DNA of 64,000 bases from Lachnospiraceae bacterium (GTDB lineage: Bacteria > Bacillota > Clostridia > Lachnospirales > Lachnospiraceae): contig JAFQBM010000014.1 of assembly GCA_017399685.1 (NCBI GenBank), positions 1 to 64,000 of the forward strand, in the 5' to 3' direction. The notes under the pieces were generated by a model. It made no database searches. It was not told where the DNA came from and saw only the letters and a program-made list of their open reading frames with translations. Both the position numbers and the translations under genes were made by a program. Below, in pieces: positions 34,505 to 44,088 of the stretch (position 1 is its first letter; each line of letters begins with the position of its first letter).

Positions 34505-34677
34505 TTCTCCACCTCCACGTAATTACAATTGCTTTCATTTTATGTTTATCATATCTTAATGTTTTAAAATTATAACTTCAAACCTGATGTCAAATAATAT
34601 TTATTATACAGCATATCCTCTACATTGCCAATATTTTTTGATGAGTAAATCCTATACCTAAATTTGTCCTGCATAAG

Positions 34678-34706
34678 TTGACACTTTTTGCAATTTCTGA
34701 TACATT
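34678..34706 (+). promoter_or_regulatory. SigA promoter of the second CgeB-like gene
   Basis: TTGACA (34678-34683), 17-base spacer and TACATT (34701-34706), about 55 bases before the start at 34762. An excellent -35 and good -10 box. Confidence 0.75.
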
Positions 34707-34761
34707 TATTTATAGTTTTACTGATTTAGTTCAAAGAAACATGCAAAAGAAAGGAATACCT

Positions 34762-36006
34762 ATGAATATTTTAATTATAGATAATAAATCATTTGGATTT
34801 GATGATGTCATTTCCATTTTTAAAAGAAAGGGGCATAACGTTTTTACTTATAAACATGCCGACATCTCTATGCACCAAAATGATACCGTATTTCACGAAC
34901 TGGAAAGTATCATTCAAAAGAATCAGATTTCCCTTGTATTTTCTTTTAATTATTTTCCTATCGTTTCCTATGTACTGAAGGATACCAAGATAAAATATAT
35001 TTCCTATGTTTACGACAGCCCAAATATCGCTGTATTTACCTGCAGCATTATTTTTCCATGTAATTATATTTTCTTATTTGATCATGCTGTGTATGAGAAA
35101 TTACATAATGGAGGTATCACTACGGTTTTCTACCTCCCACTTTCTGTAAATATAGCAAGGATAAATTCTCTTATTGAAACATCCACTAATTCCCGGAAAA
35201 ATATCGATTTGAAACCTGTTAGTTCCCTTGGTGAAATTCCAGCTCACTTACAGAAAAATGTTTCTTTTGAGCATGAAGTTTCTTTCGTAGGCAGCTTATA
35301 TAATGAAAAGCATACCCTTTACAATCGTTTATGTGCCAAATTTAAACCAGAGCATGAACATATTCACGGCTATCTGGATGGCATCATCGATGCCCAGTCA
35401 CATATCTATGATTATTTCTTTTTAGAGGAAATGTTGGATGAGAAAATCCTTAGGATTCTTGACGAAACTTATCCTTATACACCGAATAGTGACTCTATTG
35501 CCACACCAGCCTACGTGTATGCCCACTATTTCATGGCAAGGAAAGTGACCGAAATCGAACGTAAGAGGTTACTTGGAAAGGTATCCGAGAAATTTAACCT
35601 TTCTCTCTTTACACCTAAAGAAACTCCTGAATTGCCACATGCACATAATTTAGGTCCCATCGATTATTATGATAAAATGCCTTTGGTGTTCCACAAGAGC
35701 AAGATTAATTTAAATATAACTTTAAAAAGTATCCTTACCGGCATCCCACTAAGATGTATCGACATTATGGCTAGCGGTGGTTTTCTTCTAACGAACTACC
35801 AGGCAGATTTGTTCCGGCATTTCGAACCAGGAAAGCATTTTGATTATTATTGTGATGATAATGAACTGTTATATAAGATTGATTACTATCTGAATCACGA
35901 AGATGAGCGTATGTGCATCTGTGAAAATGCAAAAAAAGAGACCTCCAGGAATTTTAATTTGGAAGATTATTTGCAGATGATGATCGATGTGGTGGAGGGG
36001 AAGTAA
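34762..36006 (+). CDS. CgeB-like GT-B glycosyltransferase (DUF3880 type), second copy
   Basis: A 414-residue paralogue of 25299-26462. The N-terminal half has SLVFSFNYFPIVSYVL, KYISYVYDSPNIAVF and YIFLFDHAVYEKL; the C-terminal half has PLVFHKSKINLNITLK, GIPLRCIDIMASGGFLLTNY and KIDYYLNHEDERM. AAAGGAA before the ATG at 34762 sets the start; an open frame from 34678 would begin inside the promoter. The gene runs opposite to its flagellar neighbours. Its position between flgL and fliW and its similarity to the flagellin-adjacent copy suggest a second sugar-adding step on the same glycan. Confidence 0.82.
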   Translation: MNILIIDNKSFGFDDVISIFKRKGHNVFTYKHADISMHQNDTVFHELESIIQKNQISLVFSFNYFPIVSYVLKDTKIKYISYVYDSPNIAVFTCSIIFPCNYIFLFDHAVYEKLHNGGITTVFYLPLSVNIARINSLIETSTNSRKNIDLKPVSSLGEIPAHLQKNVSFEHEVSFVGSLYNEKHTLYNRLCAKFKPEHEHIHGYLDGIIDAQSHIYDYFFLEEMLDEKILRILDETYPYTPNSDSIATPAYVYAHYFMARKVTEIERKRLLGKVSEKFNLSLFTPKETPELPHAHNLGPIDYYDKMPLVFHKSKINLNITLKSILTGIPLRCIDIMASGGFLLTNYQADLFRHFEPGKHFDYYCDDNELLYKIDYYLNHEDERMCICENAKKETSRNFNLEDYLQMMIDVVEGK

Positions 36007-36076
36007 ACATTAAACCTCAACGATTCACAGTTAAATTAAGCGTTCGTTAAAAAATCTATATATTTAAATCTTATAA

Positions 36077-36141
36077 ATAAGTGCCAAAAGTCCATAAAAC
36101 TTTCTGCTCACAGAAAAAGCTTTTTGACTTTTGGCACTTAT
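36077..36141. terminator. Bidirectional terminator, CgeB gene / Rpn gene
   Basis: ATAAGTGCCAAAAGTC (36077-36092) pairs perfectly with 36126-36141; the 33-base interior also pairs partly. It lies between convergent genes, so it can serve both. Confidence 0.8.
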
Positions 36142-36170
36142 GCCATACAACCTAAAACATTATAAAACAA

Positions 36171-37259
36171 TTATTCTTCTAACTTTATATTCTTATCCAT
36201 TAAAATTTCCAATAATTCTTCCTGGGTAGAATCCGGTGCAGCATTTTTTATCACTTCACATATCTGTTCCACAACTTCAAAATCCGTTTCCAGTTCGTCC
36301 GAGATCATTTCATAAGATTTTCCTTTTGCTAATTTTTTCTGAATTTGCTTTAATAGATTTTTAAGTTCTCCTTGTTCACGTCCTTCTTCGTATCCTTCCT
36401 TCTTTAGGGTTTCTTCATGCAATTTTGCATTGTATTCAAATATGCTCATTTTTTTCACCTCTGCCCTGAATTTTACTAAAATATCAGCTAGAATGCCTTC
36501 TTTGATGCAGTCATCAATGGTTCTTTCTACAGCTTCTTCAATGGTCATCTTATATTTCTTACTTCTTTTTTTACTTTCAGTGATTTCGTTGTCTTCGTCC
36601 TTTTCCAAATTGTCGATATTTCCACCATTCCCATCCATGTAACTGCGGATTTTGGCAACATATTTGGAATAATCGCTTAAATCCTTACAGGCTTCCATCA
36701 GTTCTTTATTCTTCCCGTAATTAATGTTTATCATGTTCACCAGCAGTTCCAGCTGTGGTTCTTTCTCATGACGTTGGAACGCATCGGACAGTTTTAGAAC
36801 CATCCGGTCCTCTTTCTTTTCTTTCCCGTTATAAAATACCACAAAATGAGGGGATGGTATCTTTACCAGAGTGCCGGAATATAAATCCTGTTCCCTTACC
36901 AGATTTTCCATTATGGTAGAAACGTACTGCAAATCCCTAAGTGGCATATTAGGACAGAAGGTACTCTGGTGTTCAAAAAGATACAGATTGAAATGAAATA
37001 CAAAGGAAATATCATTCTTCATGTTCAGATACACTGCGTTTTCCAAGGTATTAATGGTAAGTCCTCTTGTGCTTTTATAGTTGGAATTGTTTAATGCATT
37101 ATACAATCCAAGCAGCCGTTTCTCATCGCTGAAAATAAAACGGAACAGGGTATCCTTGTAATTTCGGTTCGTTTTTCTTCCTTCCATTCCGATTCTTTCG
37201 TAGTATGCTTCTTTCTTCTTTTTGGAAGCGGGTTTCGTTTTTTGTTTTTCTTTTGCCAT
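36171..37259 (-). CDS. Rpn-family PD-(D/E)XK nuclease / putative transposase
   Basis: A 362-residue Rpn protein of a different subfamily from the one at 6349. After a lysine-rich leader comes NYKDTLFRFIFSDEKRLLGL (near 35), then the nuclease core NDISFVFHFNLYLFEHQST (near 80-100, catalytic D and E-x-Q) and FVVFYNGKEKK. A charged linker and KEGYEEGREQGELKNL lead to the family helical tail LAKGKSYEMISDELETDFEVV, very similar to the tail of the 6349 protein. AAGGAAG before the ATG at 37259 is preferred over the TTG at 37301. It forms part of the accessory insert between flgL and fliW. Confidence 0.86.
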   Translation of the reverse strand: MAKEKQKTKPASKKKKEAYYERIGMEGRKTNRNYKDTLFRFIFSDEKRLLGLYNALNNSNYKSTRGLTINTLENAVYLNMKNDISFVFHFNLYLFEHQSTFCPNMPLRDLQYVSTIMENLVREQDLYSGTLVKIPSPHFVVFYNGKEKKEDRMVLKLSDAFQRHEKEPQLELLVNMININYGKNKELMEACKDLSDYSKYVAKIRSYMDGNGGNIDNLEKDEDNEITESKKRSKKYKMTIEEAVERTIDDCIKEGILADILVKFRAEVKKMSIFEYNAKLHEETLKKEGYEEGREQGELKNLLKQIQKKLAKGKSYEMISDELETDFEVVEQICEVIKNAAPDSTQEELLEILMDKNIKLEE

Positions 37260-37800
37260 AGTTTTCTTCCTTTCTTCGAGTTGGGAATCTGCATTTGGCA
37301 AAATTGAATTTTATTTTCAAAAGACCTTCTTCCGTCATAAAAACTTTTTTAATAAAGTAAGCTTATCCTTACACAAAAGCATTTTTCAAAATAAACTTTG
37401 ATTTCTATCCGAACGCATTCCGAACTCCCTATATTATTTTTATAAGCATGGATTTCAAAATACTTCGACTACTACTACTGAGTAGAGATGAGAATGATCC
37501 TCATAATAGAATTGTTTTATCAGATTTAGAAATGAATGCTTTGGCTTTAGACTATCATATCTATGGGAAGATTGCAAGGAAAATTTATACTCAACACGAG
37601 TCGACGTTTTTTGCAATCTATTTAATGAATTTATTAAAATAGCATAAGAAAAAACAAGCTGTCGCACCAAGAAAAACTGATATGGTATATAGTATGTTTT
37701 TAACAAACGAATCCTATATATCGTATCTCCTTTCTTTCGTGTGACAGCCTCTTTCTCATATGCCATACTTTTTAATGCTTTCTACTTTATAAAACACCAC
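37260..37800. other. Intergenic region between Rpn gene and receiver gene
   Basis: No gene with a ribosome site is visible. A 64-codon plus-strand frame at 37448 lacks a ribosome site and homology that I recognise. The right part holds a long imperfect hairpin (37658-37748), which may serve as terminator of the receiver gene. The rest is AT-rich spacer and presumably carries the Rpn promoter. Confidence 0.5.
37658..37748. repeat. 91-bp long imperfect hairpin (MITE-like or terminator)
   Basis: Ends GCTGTCGCAC (37658-37667) and GTGTGACAGC (37739-37748) match as inverted repeats at 9 of 10 positions. Inside, 37679-37692 and 37714-37727 pair at 12 of 14. On the minus strand the end arm is followed by TTGTTTTTTC, so it can terminate the receiver transcript; its size also suits a tiny non-autonomous repeat. 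Confidence 0.55.
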
Positions 37801-38577
37801 TTATCCAATATTTTCTTCAATAATACTCAACAGCTTATCCTTATCTGGTGGTTTCAAGATATATCCTGCAGGGTTCAGATGCAATACGCTGGTAATCCGG
37901 TCTTTTTCCGCAACCCCTGTCAGAAACACAACTGGTATATCCTGATAATCCGGATTTTCCCGAATCTTTTCAAAGGTTTGCTTTCCATCCCAGCCAGGCA
38001 TATCGTAATCTAGTAATATTAAGTCCGGGCGTCTTTTCTCCATGCTTACCAGTGCTTTTTCCCCTGAAGTTACCACATTTACCTGATATTTATACTCAAT
38101 GAGACTCTTTACATTTCTTAACATCAAACCACTATCATCTACAACCAGCACCACTTTTTTCTTTTCCGGTTGAGCTTTCGCAGCTTCTGAAACTTCCAGA
38201 TTCAGAGTTTCATTTTTGTTTAAACCTAACATCTCGTTACATTGCTCCAATAACATTTCTCCAGTTACCGGTCTGGCAATAAAAACACAATGTTCATTTC
38301 CGTATTTGTCCCTAAATTTCTCGCAATCATCCTTTAACCCTAATACAATAGCCGGTATTTGTGATTTTCTTTTCTGAAATTCATCAAAAAATTCCAAATT
38401 AATTCCTTCCACATCTGCCATACATATTACTAATATATCCGGTCTTGCAATTTTTACCATACCATTTACGGATTCCATGTTCTGGGCGCATAGCTGAACG
38501 TCAAAATGATTCATCAAATATTGATTCAGGCTCTCCAAAACATTATTGAATTTTCCGACTAACAGTAATTTCTTCAT
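37801..38577 (-). CDS. Double receiver-domain response regulator
   Basis: A 258-residue protein made only of receiver folds. The second (residues about 140-258) is complete: VVLVVDDSGLMLRN acidic pair, LILLDYDMPGWDG phospho-aspartate, VVFLTG threonine and YILKPPDK lysine. The first (MKKLLLVGKFNNVLESLNQY to about 118) has lost the acidic pair and has ARP in place of KP, so it should not be phosphorylated. No DNA-binding or enzymatic output is present, so it acts by protein contact, like CheY-type proteins. AAGGAG nine bases before the ATG at 38577 sets the start. Next to flgL; a role in motility signalling is plausible but unproven. Confidence 0.85.
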   Translation of the reverse strand: MKKLLLVGKFNNVLESLNQYLMNHFDVQLCAQNMESVNGMVKIARPDILVICMADVEGINLEFFDEFQKRKSQIPAIVLGLKDDCEKFRDKYGNEHCVFIARPVTGEMLLEQCNEMLGLNKNETLNLEVSEAAKAQPEKKKVVLVVDDSGLMLRNVKSLIEYKYQVNVVTSGEKALVSMEKRRPDLILLDYDMPGWDGKQTFEKIRENPDYQDIPVVFLTGVAEKDRITSVLHLNPAGYILKPPDKDKLLSIIEENIG

Positions 38578-38707
38578 ATTCATCCACTCCTTACCCGCGT
38601 ACATCCTTGTACCTCTAGTATTCTTATGATAAGACAAAGCGGACAAGTCCGCATCATCTCCTTAAATCCCTCTGTCCGGAGGGACTTGCTCCAGCGATAT
38701 ACAAACA

Positions 38708-38739
38708 AAGGAAGTGCGTTCCTTCTTACACTTCCTTTA
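38708..38739 (-). terminator. Terminator after flgL
   Basis: AAAGGAAGTG (38708-38717) pairs with CACTTCCTTT (38730-38739); TTTGTTTGT follows on the minus strand. Confidence 0.75.
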
Positions 38740-38848
38740 TCTAAAATTCTACACTATTTCATATAACCAATCCTACAAGGCTTGTTATAATTCTGCCTTC
38801 ATCCTTACGGACAATCCTTTATAATCTGCTACCATTCTTCTCTATCTT

Positions 38849-40348
38849 TTATAGATAATCCAGCAATGTCTGTTGTACCACTTTACTGGTAGCCATCAAG
38901 GAAGCTTCATATACTAATTTAGCAGAAGAATACTGAACTACCACCTCTTCTAAGACTACATCTTCATTTTCAGACTTTAATTCAGTATAGCTTGCTAACT
39001 GCTCTGTGACTCTGGCTTCTGTAAGCTCCAAACGATTCATTCTTGCTCCAAGGTCAGATCTGGCTGCGTTTACCTCAGATTCATATTCATCAAAGGTTCC
39101 TTCTAAATGTCCAAACATTTCCTGAACAATTTCTCTTTTTTGAGTAATTTCAATAGAATTCGCATCCAGCATCTGTTTTAACTGTGCCTGTTTATCAGAA
39201 CCTGCGTACAGTGGATCTTCCATCATCTTCTTGATCTTTTCTGCGTTCTTTTCTGCAATATCCAAATCATCGATTGCATTTGCCAAATCATCCACATCAC
39301 GGATATAGTCATGTCTGATGACATCTTTTGCCTGTGAATTTACAACAATACTCTGATTAAAATTAATGTTATAAGAAATTTCCTGGTTCTGAGCAGTATA
39401 ATCCACTCCTTCAGAAGAACAGTCAAAGTAATGTTCCGGTCTCAAATCATCTTTTTCAAATTTTGTCTTATTATAAGTTACATCGATATTTCCTACGGCT
39501 TTGTATTTTTCATATACATTCTTTCCAAAGATTAATTCTCCGGTTTCTGTAACATATTTTACTTCATCGTCTCCCACAGTGTATTTTTCCTCTGCCGTAG
39601 CATCCTGATCATCCACCACAGTAGGAGTAATGGTTTCCATAACAATGTTGCCATCCGCATCCTTCACCGGCTCTCCCGTGGTTGCATCCAGTTGTGGTAC
39701 TTTTACTTCTATTCCCGCAGCATCTGTGTTGTCATATGCCAGACGAATACGGTAAACTTCATTTGGAGTCGGAGACGCTACTTCCGGCATCGCCAGATAA
39801 TCGTCTACCTTATCCGGATCAATCCCTCCAAGAACTACATCTTTTACTTCAAAATCATCTGAGGAAAAATGTTCTGTAATGGTATATTCCTGTTTGGTAT
39901 TTTCTTTAAATACTAAATCGGTATCTGTCTTATATCCGGTAAATATGTATCTTCCTGCGATATTGGTACTTCCTTCTGCAACTAAAGTATTCTTAAATCC
40001 TTCAATCATGGACAGGATACTTTGTCTGTTATCCGTAGATAACGTATCGGTAGCACCATAAGTACATTGCGTACGAATCTCACCCAGACGGCTTATGATA
40101 TTATCCAAAGACCCCTCCGTTACATCCATCCAGTTATTGGCATCCGGAATGTTCTTATTCAGATACTGTTCCAATTCAGAACAGGTAGTACGAAATTTCA
40201 ATGCACGTACTGCAATTACCGGATCTTCTGAAGGTCTTGTAATCTTTTTCTGACTGGTATATTGATTATTTAATTTATTTAATCTGGAATAATTGGTCAT
40301 AAGGTTATTAAAACAATTATTCGTCATCATCTGATTTGTAATACGCAT
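38849..40348 (-). CDS. flgL: Hook-filament junction protein FlgL (HAP3)
   Basis: A 499-residue FlgL. The flagellin-like ends are clear: MRITNQMMTNNCFNNLMTNY, SRLNKLNNQYTSQKKITRPS, and at the C-terminus RSDLGARMNRLELTEARVTE. It joins FlgK to the filament. The usual length is about 300 residues; here a central insert (about 175-330) contains acidic, Ig-like-looking sequence (DATAEEKYTVGDDEVKY). The insert probably projects from the junction. AGGGAGG precedes the ATG. It lies 14 bases after flgK. Confidence 0.93.
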   Translation of the reverse strand: MRITNQMMTNNCFNNLMTNYSRLNKLNNQYTSQKKITRPSEDPVIAVRALKFRTTCSELEQYLNKNIPDANNWMDVTEGSLDNIISRLGEIRTQCTYGATDTLSTDNRQSILSMIEGFKNTLVAEGSTNIAGRYIFTGYKTDTDLVFKENTKQEYTITEHFSSDDFEVKDVVLGGIDPDKVDDYLAMPEVASPTPNEVYRIRLAYDNTDAAGIEVKVPQLDATTGEPVKDADGNIVMETITPTVVDDQDATAEEKYTVGDDEVKYVTETGELIFGKNVYEKYKAVGNIDVTYNKTKFEKDDLRPEHYFDCSSEGVDYTAQNQEISYNINFNQSIVVNSQAKDVIRHDYIRDVDDLANAIDDLDIAEKNAEKIKKMMEDPLYAGSDKQAQLKQMLDANSIEITQKREIVQEMFGHLEGTFDEYESEVNAARSDLGARMNRLELTEARVTEQLASYTELKSENEDVVLEEVVVQYSSAKLVYEASLMATSKVVQQTLLDYL

Positions 40349-40362
40349 ATGTATAACCTCCC

Positions 40363-42273
40363 TTATAGTCCGGTTTCATTAATCAATTTATTTAATACTT
40401 CATTAATGACAGAAATTACTTTCGAGTTCAAATTATATCCCCTTTGTAATTTTACAAGCTCCAATCCTTCTTCATTGGCATCTACACCGGAAATGGATAA
40501 TCTTTGATTTTCAATGGCATTGGTAATATCCTTCTGATAAATTTCAAAATCTTCTGCACTCTGGCAGTCAATAGACATTTCACCAATTAAGCTTTCCAAA
40601 AATTGATTGGCGGTACCTTTGTTAAATAACTTCGTATCCGTACAGGTAGATATCATTTTATCCAAAATGCTACGCTGTTCCACGCCTTGGCTTAACTCTT
40701 CCTTGGTAGATACTACAAACTTATCTACATCATAGTAAATTTCTTTATTCACCTGCCAGTTATTGCAGGTAATCTGATAATAACTCGCATCTGTGGTGGA
40801 AGAAAATGTGTAAGAAGATGCTCCACCTTCAAAAGCTGCATTGGCGGCACCGAGGAAATCCTTAAATGCGTAAAAATTACCATCCGCATCTTCTGTACCG
40901 AACAAATCCATACCTTCTTCGAAATTTAAATCTACACCGGAAGTGTGTATTGTATTTAACTTTTCAGAGAATGCTCTCGCAAACTCTGTAAGCTGTGACA
41001 TGTAATAAGGAATTCCTTTATAGTTTACATCCTCACTTACCTGAGCAGGAGTTCCGATCTTCACGAATCCGGCACCGTCTCCTGGTTCTAACACACCATT
41101 TTTGTTCTTTACCTGTAAGTTATTAAACTTCACTGAAAGGATATTTCCATCTGCATCGTATTCTGCCTCAAAACTGTCGTAGTAAAACTCGGTACCAGCA
41201 AGCTGAACTTTTCCTGTAGCCGGCAATGTTAAATCTGAAATTCTGAAATTCTCTGAAGTTTTTATGGTTGCAGAAGTAATGTTACCGGATGCATCCGTTT
41301 CCAATGCAGTAATGTTTCCGTCAAAACCTTTGGCATTATTGCCATCTCGGATACTCATAAGACCTTTTAATTCACCTCTTAGACTGGAGGAATTTAAATC
41401 AAATTCCGTTCCAAGAGTTCCATCCTGTGCCACAAAATAAACATCATATAAACCTTCCGCATCGGTCTGATTTACTTTTTCATCCCTTGGCACTACTTTC
41501 ATGGTATTACAGTTCGTGTTATCTACTAACAAATGTCCATTGATACTTACACTACAGGTAGTAGCATTTGTTTTCATACCATCTTTCGTATAAATAGCAT
41601 CTTCTTTTACATCTATGTTGGCTATAGCTGATAACTGATCTAATAAGAGATTTCTCTGGTCTCTAAGATCATTGGCTTTCAATCCACGAATCTCAATATT
41701 GGTAATTTCTTTATTAAGTGTAAATAGCTGTTCTGAGATACTGTTAATTTCACTGATTTTAATTCCAATCTCATCGTTTACACTGCTTTGGGAAATGTTA
41801 AGATTGGTAGCAAGTTCATTAATCAATGTGGTAAAACTATTCGCATGGGATACTGCTTGTGTTCTTCTGGTTTCATTGCTAGGGTCAGAAGTTAATTCTA
41901 CCAATGCATTGTTAAACTCTGTATAAATCGCATTGAATCCTGATTCTGATGTTATTTCATTGAAATAATTCTCAAGTTCTAATAACTTTTCATTTGTAGT
42001 CTTATATTCTCCCAGTCTGGAATTCGAATCTCTGTATTTTACATCATAATAAGAATCTCTGATTTGTTTTACATATTCTAATTTGACACCTTGTCCTGCC
42101 ATTCCGTAACGTGCATTTACCTTAAGGGCATTCGCAGCCTTATAAACGGTTTGTTGGCGGGTATAACCTTCGGTATCTGTATTGGCAATATTATGTGAAG
42201 TTGTATTAATCGCAGTCTGGTATAAATTAAGACCGGATAATCCAATATTTAATCCTGTAAATGTGGAACCCAT
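40363..42273 (-). CDS. flgK: Hook-associated protein FlgK (HAP1), copy 1
   Basis: A 636-residue FlgK. FTGLNIGLSGLNLYQTAINT, SHNIANTDTEGYTRQQ at the N-terminus and the C-terminal ISGVDANEEGLELVKLQRGY, SKVISVINEVLNKLI are typical of HAP1. GGAGG seven bases before the ATG at 42273 sets the start. It follows a second FlgK-like gene by 18 bases. Of the two, this one is the more canonical in length and C-terminal signature. It forms the first junction ring on the hook. Confidence 0.93.
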   Translation of the reverse strand: MGSTFTGLNIGLSGLNLYQTAINTTSHNIANTDTEGYTRQQTVYKAANALKVNARYGMAGQGVKLEYVKQIRDSYYDVKYRDSNSRLGEYKTTNEKLLELENYFNEITSESGFNAIYTEFNNALVELTSDPSNETRRTQAVSHANSFTTLINELATNLNISQSSVNDEIGIKISEINSISEQLFTLNKEITNIEIRGLKANDLRDQRNLLLDQLSAIANIDVKEDAIYTKDGMKTNATTCSVSINGHLLVDNTNCNTMKVVPRDEKVNQTDAEGLYDVYFVAQDGTLGTEFDLNSSSLRGELKGLMSIRDGNNAKGFDGNITALETDASGNITSATIKTSENFRISDLTLPATGKVQLAGTEFYYDSFEAEYDADGNILSVKFNNLQVKNKNGVLEPGDGAGFVKIGTPAQVSEDVNYKGIPYYMSQLTEFARAFSEKLNTIHTSGVDLNFEEGMDLFGTEDADGNFYAFKDFLGAANAAFEGGASSYTFSSTTDASYYQITCNNWQVNKEIYYDVDKFVVSTKEELSQGVEQRSILDKMISTCTDTKLFNKGTANQFLESLIGEMSIDCQSAEDFEIYQKDITNAIENQRLSISGVDANEEGLELVKLQRGYNLNSKVISVINEVLNKLINETGL

Positions 42274-42291
42274 ATCCACTCCTCCTTATTT

Positions 42292-44040
42292 CTATGCTCC
42301 TAAACGCTCAATAATATGTTCTAACATCTCGCTGACTACTGTTACATAACGGGATGAGGCATTGTATGCCTGATGGAATTTTATCAGATTCGTAAGTTCT
42401 TCGTCAGAAGAAGTACCTATGGTCTGTTGTCTTTGTGTATCCACATCATTTACAGTCAGACTTTGTCTTTCCACCATCTTAGTGTGAGACTTACATTTAT
42501 TTGCGAATTCATCTACCATAGCTCTGTAATAATCCTGGAAATCGCAAGATGTTTCTGAATTAGGATTTAATTTTGCAAAAGCAGAATCCCATTTATTCAA
42601 TAAAGCATCTAAAACTGCCTGATTTTCTCCGCCCATTAAGTCACTTAATGGAATAAGGTTATAGTTTTGTAATACATCCGGATTCACTTCCAAACGGTCT
42701 GCAGTATATAAACTGTCATAATTACCTGGATCTTCTTCCTGGAATACATAATACTCTGTTCCATCTGCCGCAGTTACTTTTTCATAACGCTCATAACCTT
42801 TTCTGCTGAATAATTCTGTTCCCGGAACATTGTTCCCTTCTCCTTGTCCGACAGGAGCATTTGCTACATCCAAAACCATGGTTCCCTTCGCCAATGTAGT
42901 TCCATCTGCCAGTGTAACATCTTCTTTCAATGCAACATTCGGACAAAGTAAATCATTTATCGTAGTAACAATTCCATGAACCAGCTGGTCAAACTCTGCA
43001 ATGACATTTGCAATAGCATAAGGTTCAATGGTCTGGTTATACTTCTCACACGCTTCCTTATATGCAACCAGTTCTGCATCTGTGGCATTTTCCGGTTTTA
43101 CCGGAATGTCTTGATACGTCGGTGTAACACTTCCTCTTGCCATCATCAGCCCTTTTAATTCGCCAACATCAGTAGAAGTAGAAATATTCGGAATGCGATC
43201 AAACTGAAAGACATCCATATTATCATAATCCAGCCAGATTGGTTTTACCAAGTCATCATTTGCTTCTTCCGGTGCTGTTCCCATCTTAAAGGTTCTGATT
43301 TCAGAAACCAGTTCCAACCCTTCTGCAAATACCAAAACACTTCCGTCTTCCTCTTCCTTTGTGGTAATATCAATATAGCTTGACAATTCGTCCAGTAAAT
43401 GATTTCTGGTATCTCTCAAATCGTTGGCTGTATCAATTCGATTGGACTCTGCTTTGCTTATCTGCTTATTTAAATCCAAAATCTCGTTTGCAATTTCATT
43501 GATACGGTCTACTCTTTTTAAGATGGTTTCGTTTAAGTTTAACTGATAACCCTTTAACTGATTGCTAATCTCCTTCGCCTGATTCATAACGGAAACTGCC
43601 GCCGATACCAGACTTCCTCTGGTGGCAAGGCTTAGGGAGTCTTTCTTTAATTCTTCTACCGAATTTCTAAAACCAGTTAAATTATCGGAAAACGTACTTC
43701 CATCCATCTCTGCGAAGTAATATTCCACTTCTGTTAAAGCATTTGCCTGGGCCTGGTAGAAACTTAATCGTCCATTTTCATCGCGGTAAGCCGTGTCTAA
43801 GAACTGGTCTCTTACCTGTCTTACCTTTATAAAGTGTGTACCTGTTCCAGCAAAAAAGTTGTTATTATTATTTCCCTGACGTAAATTTACATAAAGAGCA
43901 TCTCCCAACAACACCTGTTGTCTGGAATATCCCGCTGTATCTACATTGGCTAAATTATGTGCTGTAGTGTTCAAGGCATTCTGATTTGTCATCAGACCGC
44001 TTGCACCAATATATAAACCTGACATGGATCCAACTGCCAT
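42292..44040 (-). CDS. FlgK-like hook-associated protein, copy 2
   Basis: A 582-residue protein with full FlgK ends: SGLYIGASGLMTNQNALNTT, AHNLANVDTAGYSRQQ, and C-terminal VNDVDTQRQQTIGTSSDEEL then LIKFHQAYNASSRYVTVV. It differs from the adjacent copy through the middle (GNNNNNFFAGTGTHFIK, and an acidic region after 300). AAGGTGA precedes the ATG. Two FlgK-type proteins may build successive rings, or one may serve as a FlgL-like adaptor. Calling both FlgK rests on the N- and C-terminal signatures. Confidence 0.88.
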   Translation of the reverse strand: MAVGSMSGLYIGASGLMTNQNALNTTAHNLANVDTAGYSRQQVLLGDALYVNLRQGNNNNNFFAGTGTHFIKVRQVRDQFLDTAYRDENGRLSFYQAQANALTEVEYYFAEMDGSTFSDNLTGFRNSVEELKKDSLSLATRGSLVSAAVSVMNQAKEISNQLKGYQLNLNETILKRVDRINEIANEILDLNKQISKAESNRIDTANDLRDTRNHLLDELSSYIDITTKEEEDGSVLVFAEGLELVSEIRTFKMGTAPEEANDDLVKPIWLDYDNMDVFQFDRIPNISTSTDVGELKGLMMARGSVTPTYQDIPVKPENATDAELVAYKEACEKYNQTIEPYAIANVIAEFDQLVHGIVTTINDLLCPNVALKEDVTLADGTTLAKGTMVLDVANAPVGQGEGNNVPGTELFSRKGYERYEKVTAADGTEYYVFQEEDPGNYDSLYTADRLEVNPDVLQNYNLIPLSDLMGGENQAVLDALLNKWDSAFAKLNPNSETSCDFQDYYRAMVDEFANKCKSHTKMVERQSLTVNDVDTQRQQTIGTSSDEELTNLIKFHQAYNASSRYVTVVSEMLEHIIERLGA

Positions 44041-44088
44041 ACTATGTCACCTTCATTTCTTCGTATTTCTTTCATCCTTAATGATTCA

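Noticed and set aside
37448-37642. 64-codon plus-strand ORF
   Set aside because: No ribosome site, no recognisable family, and set in AT-rich spacer.
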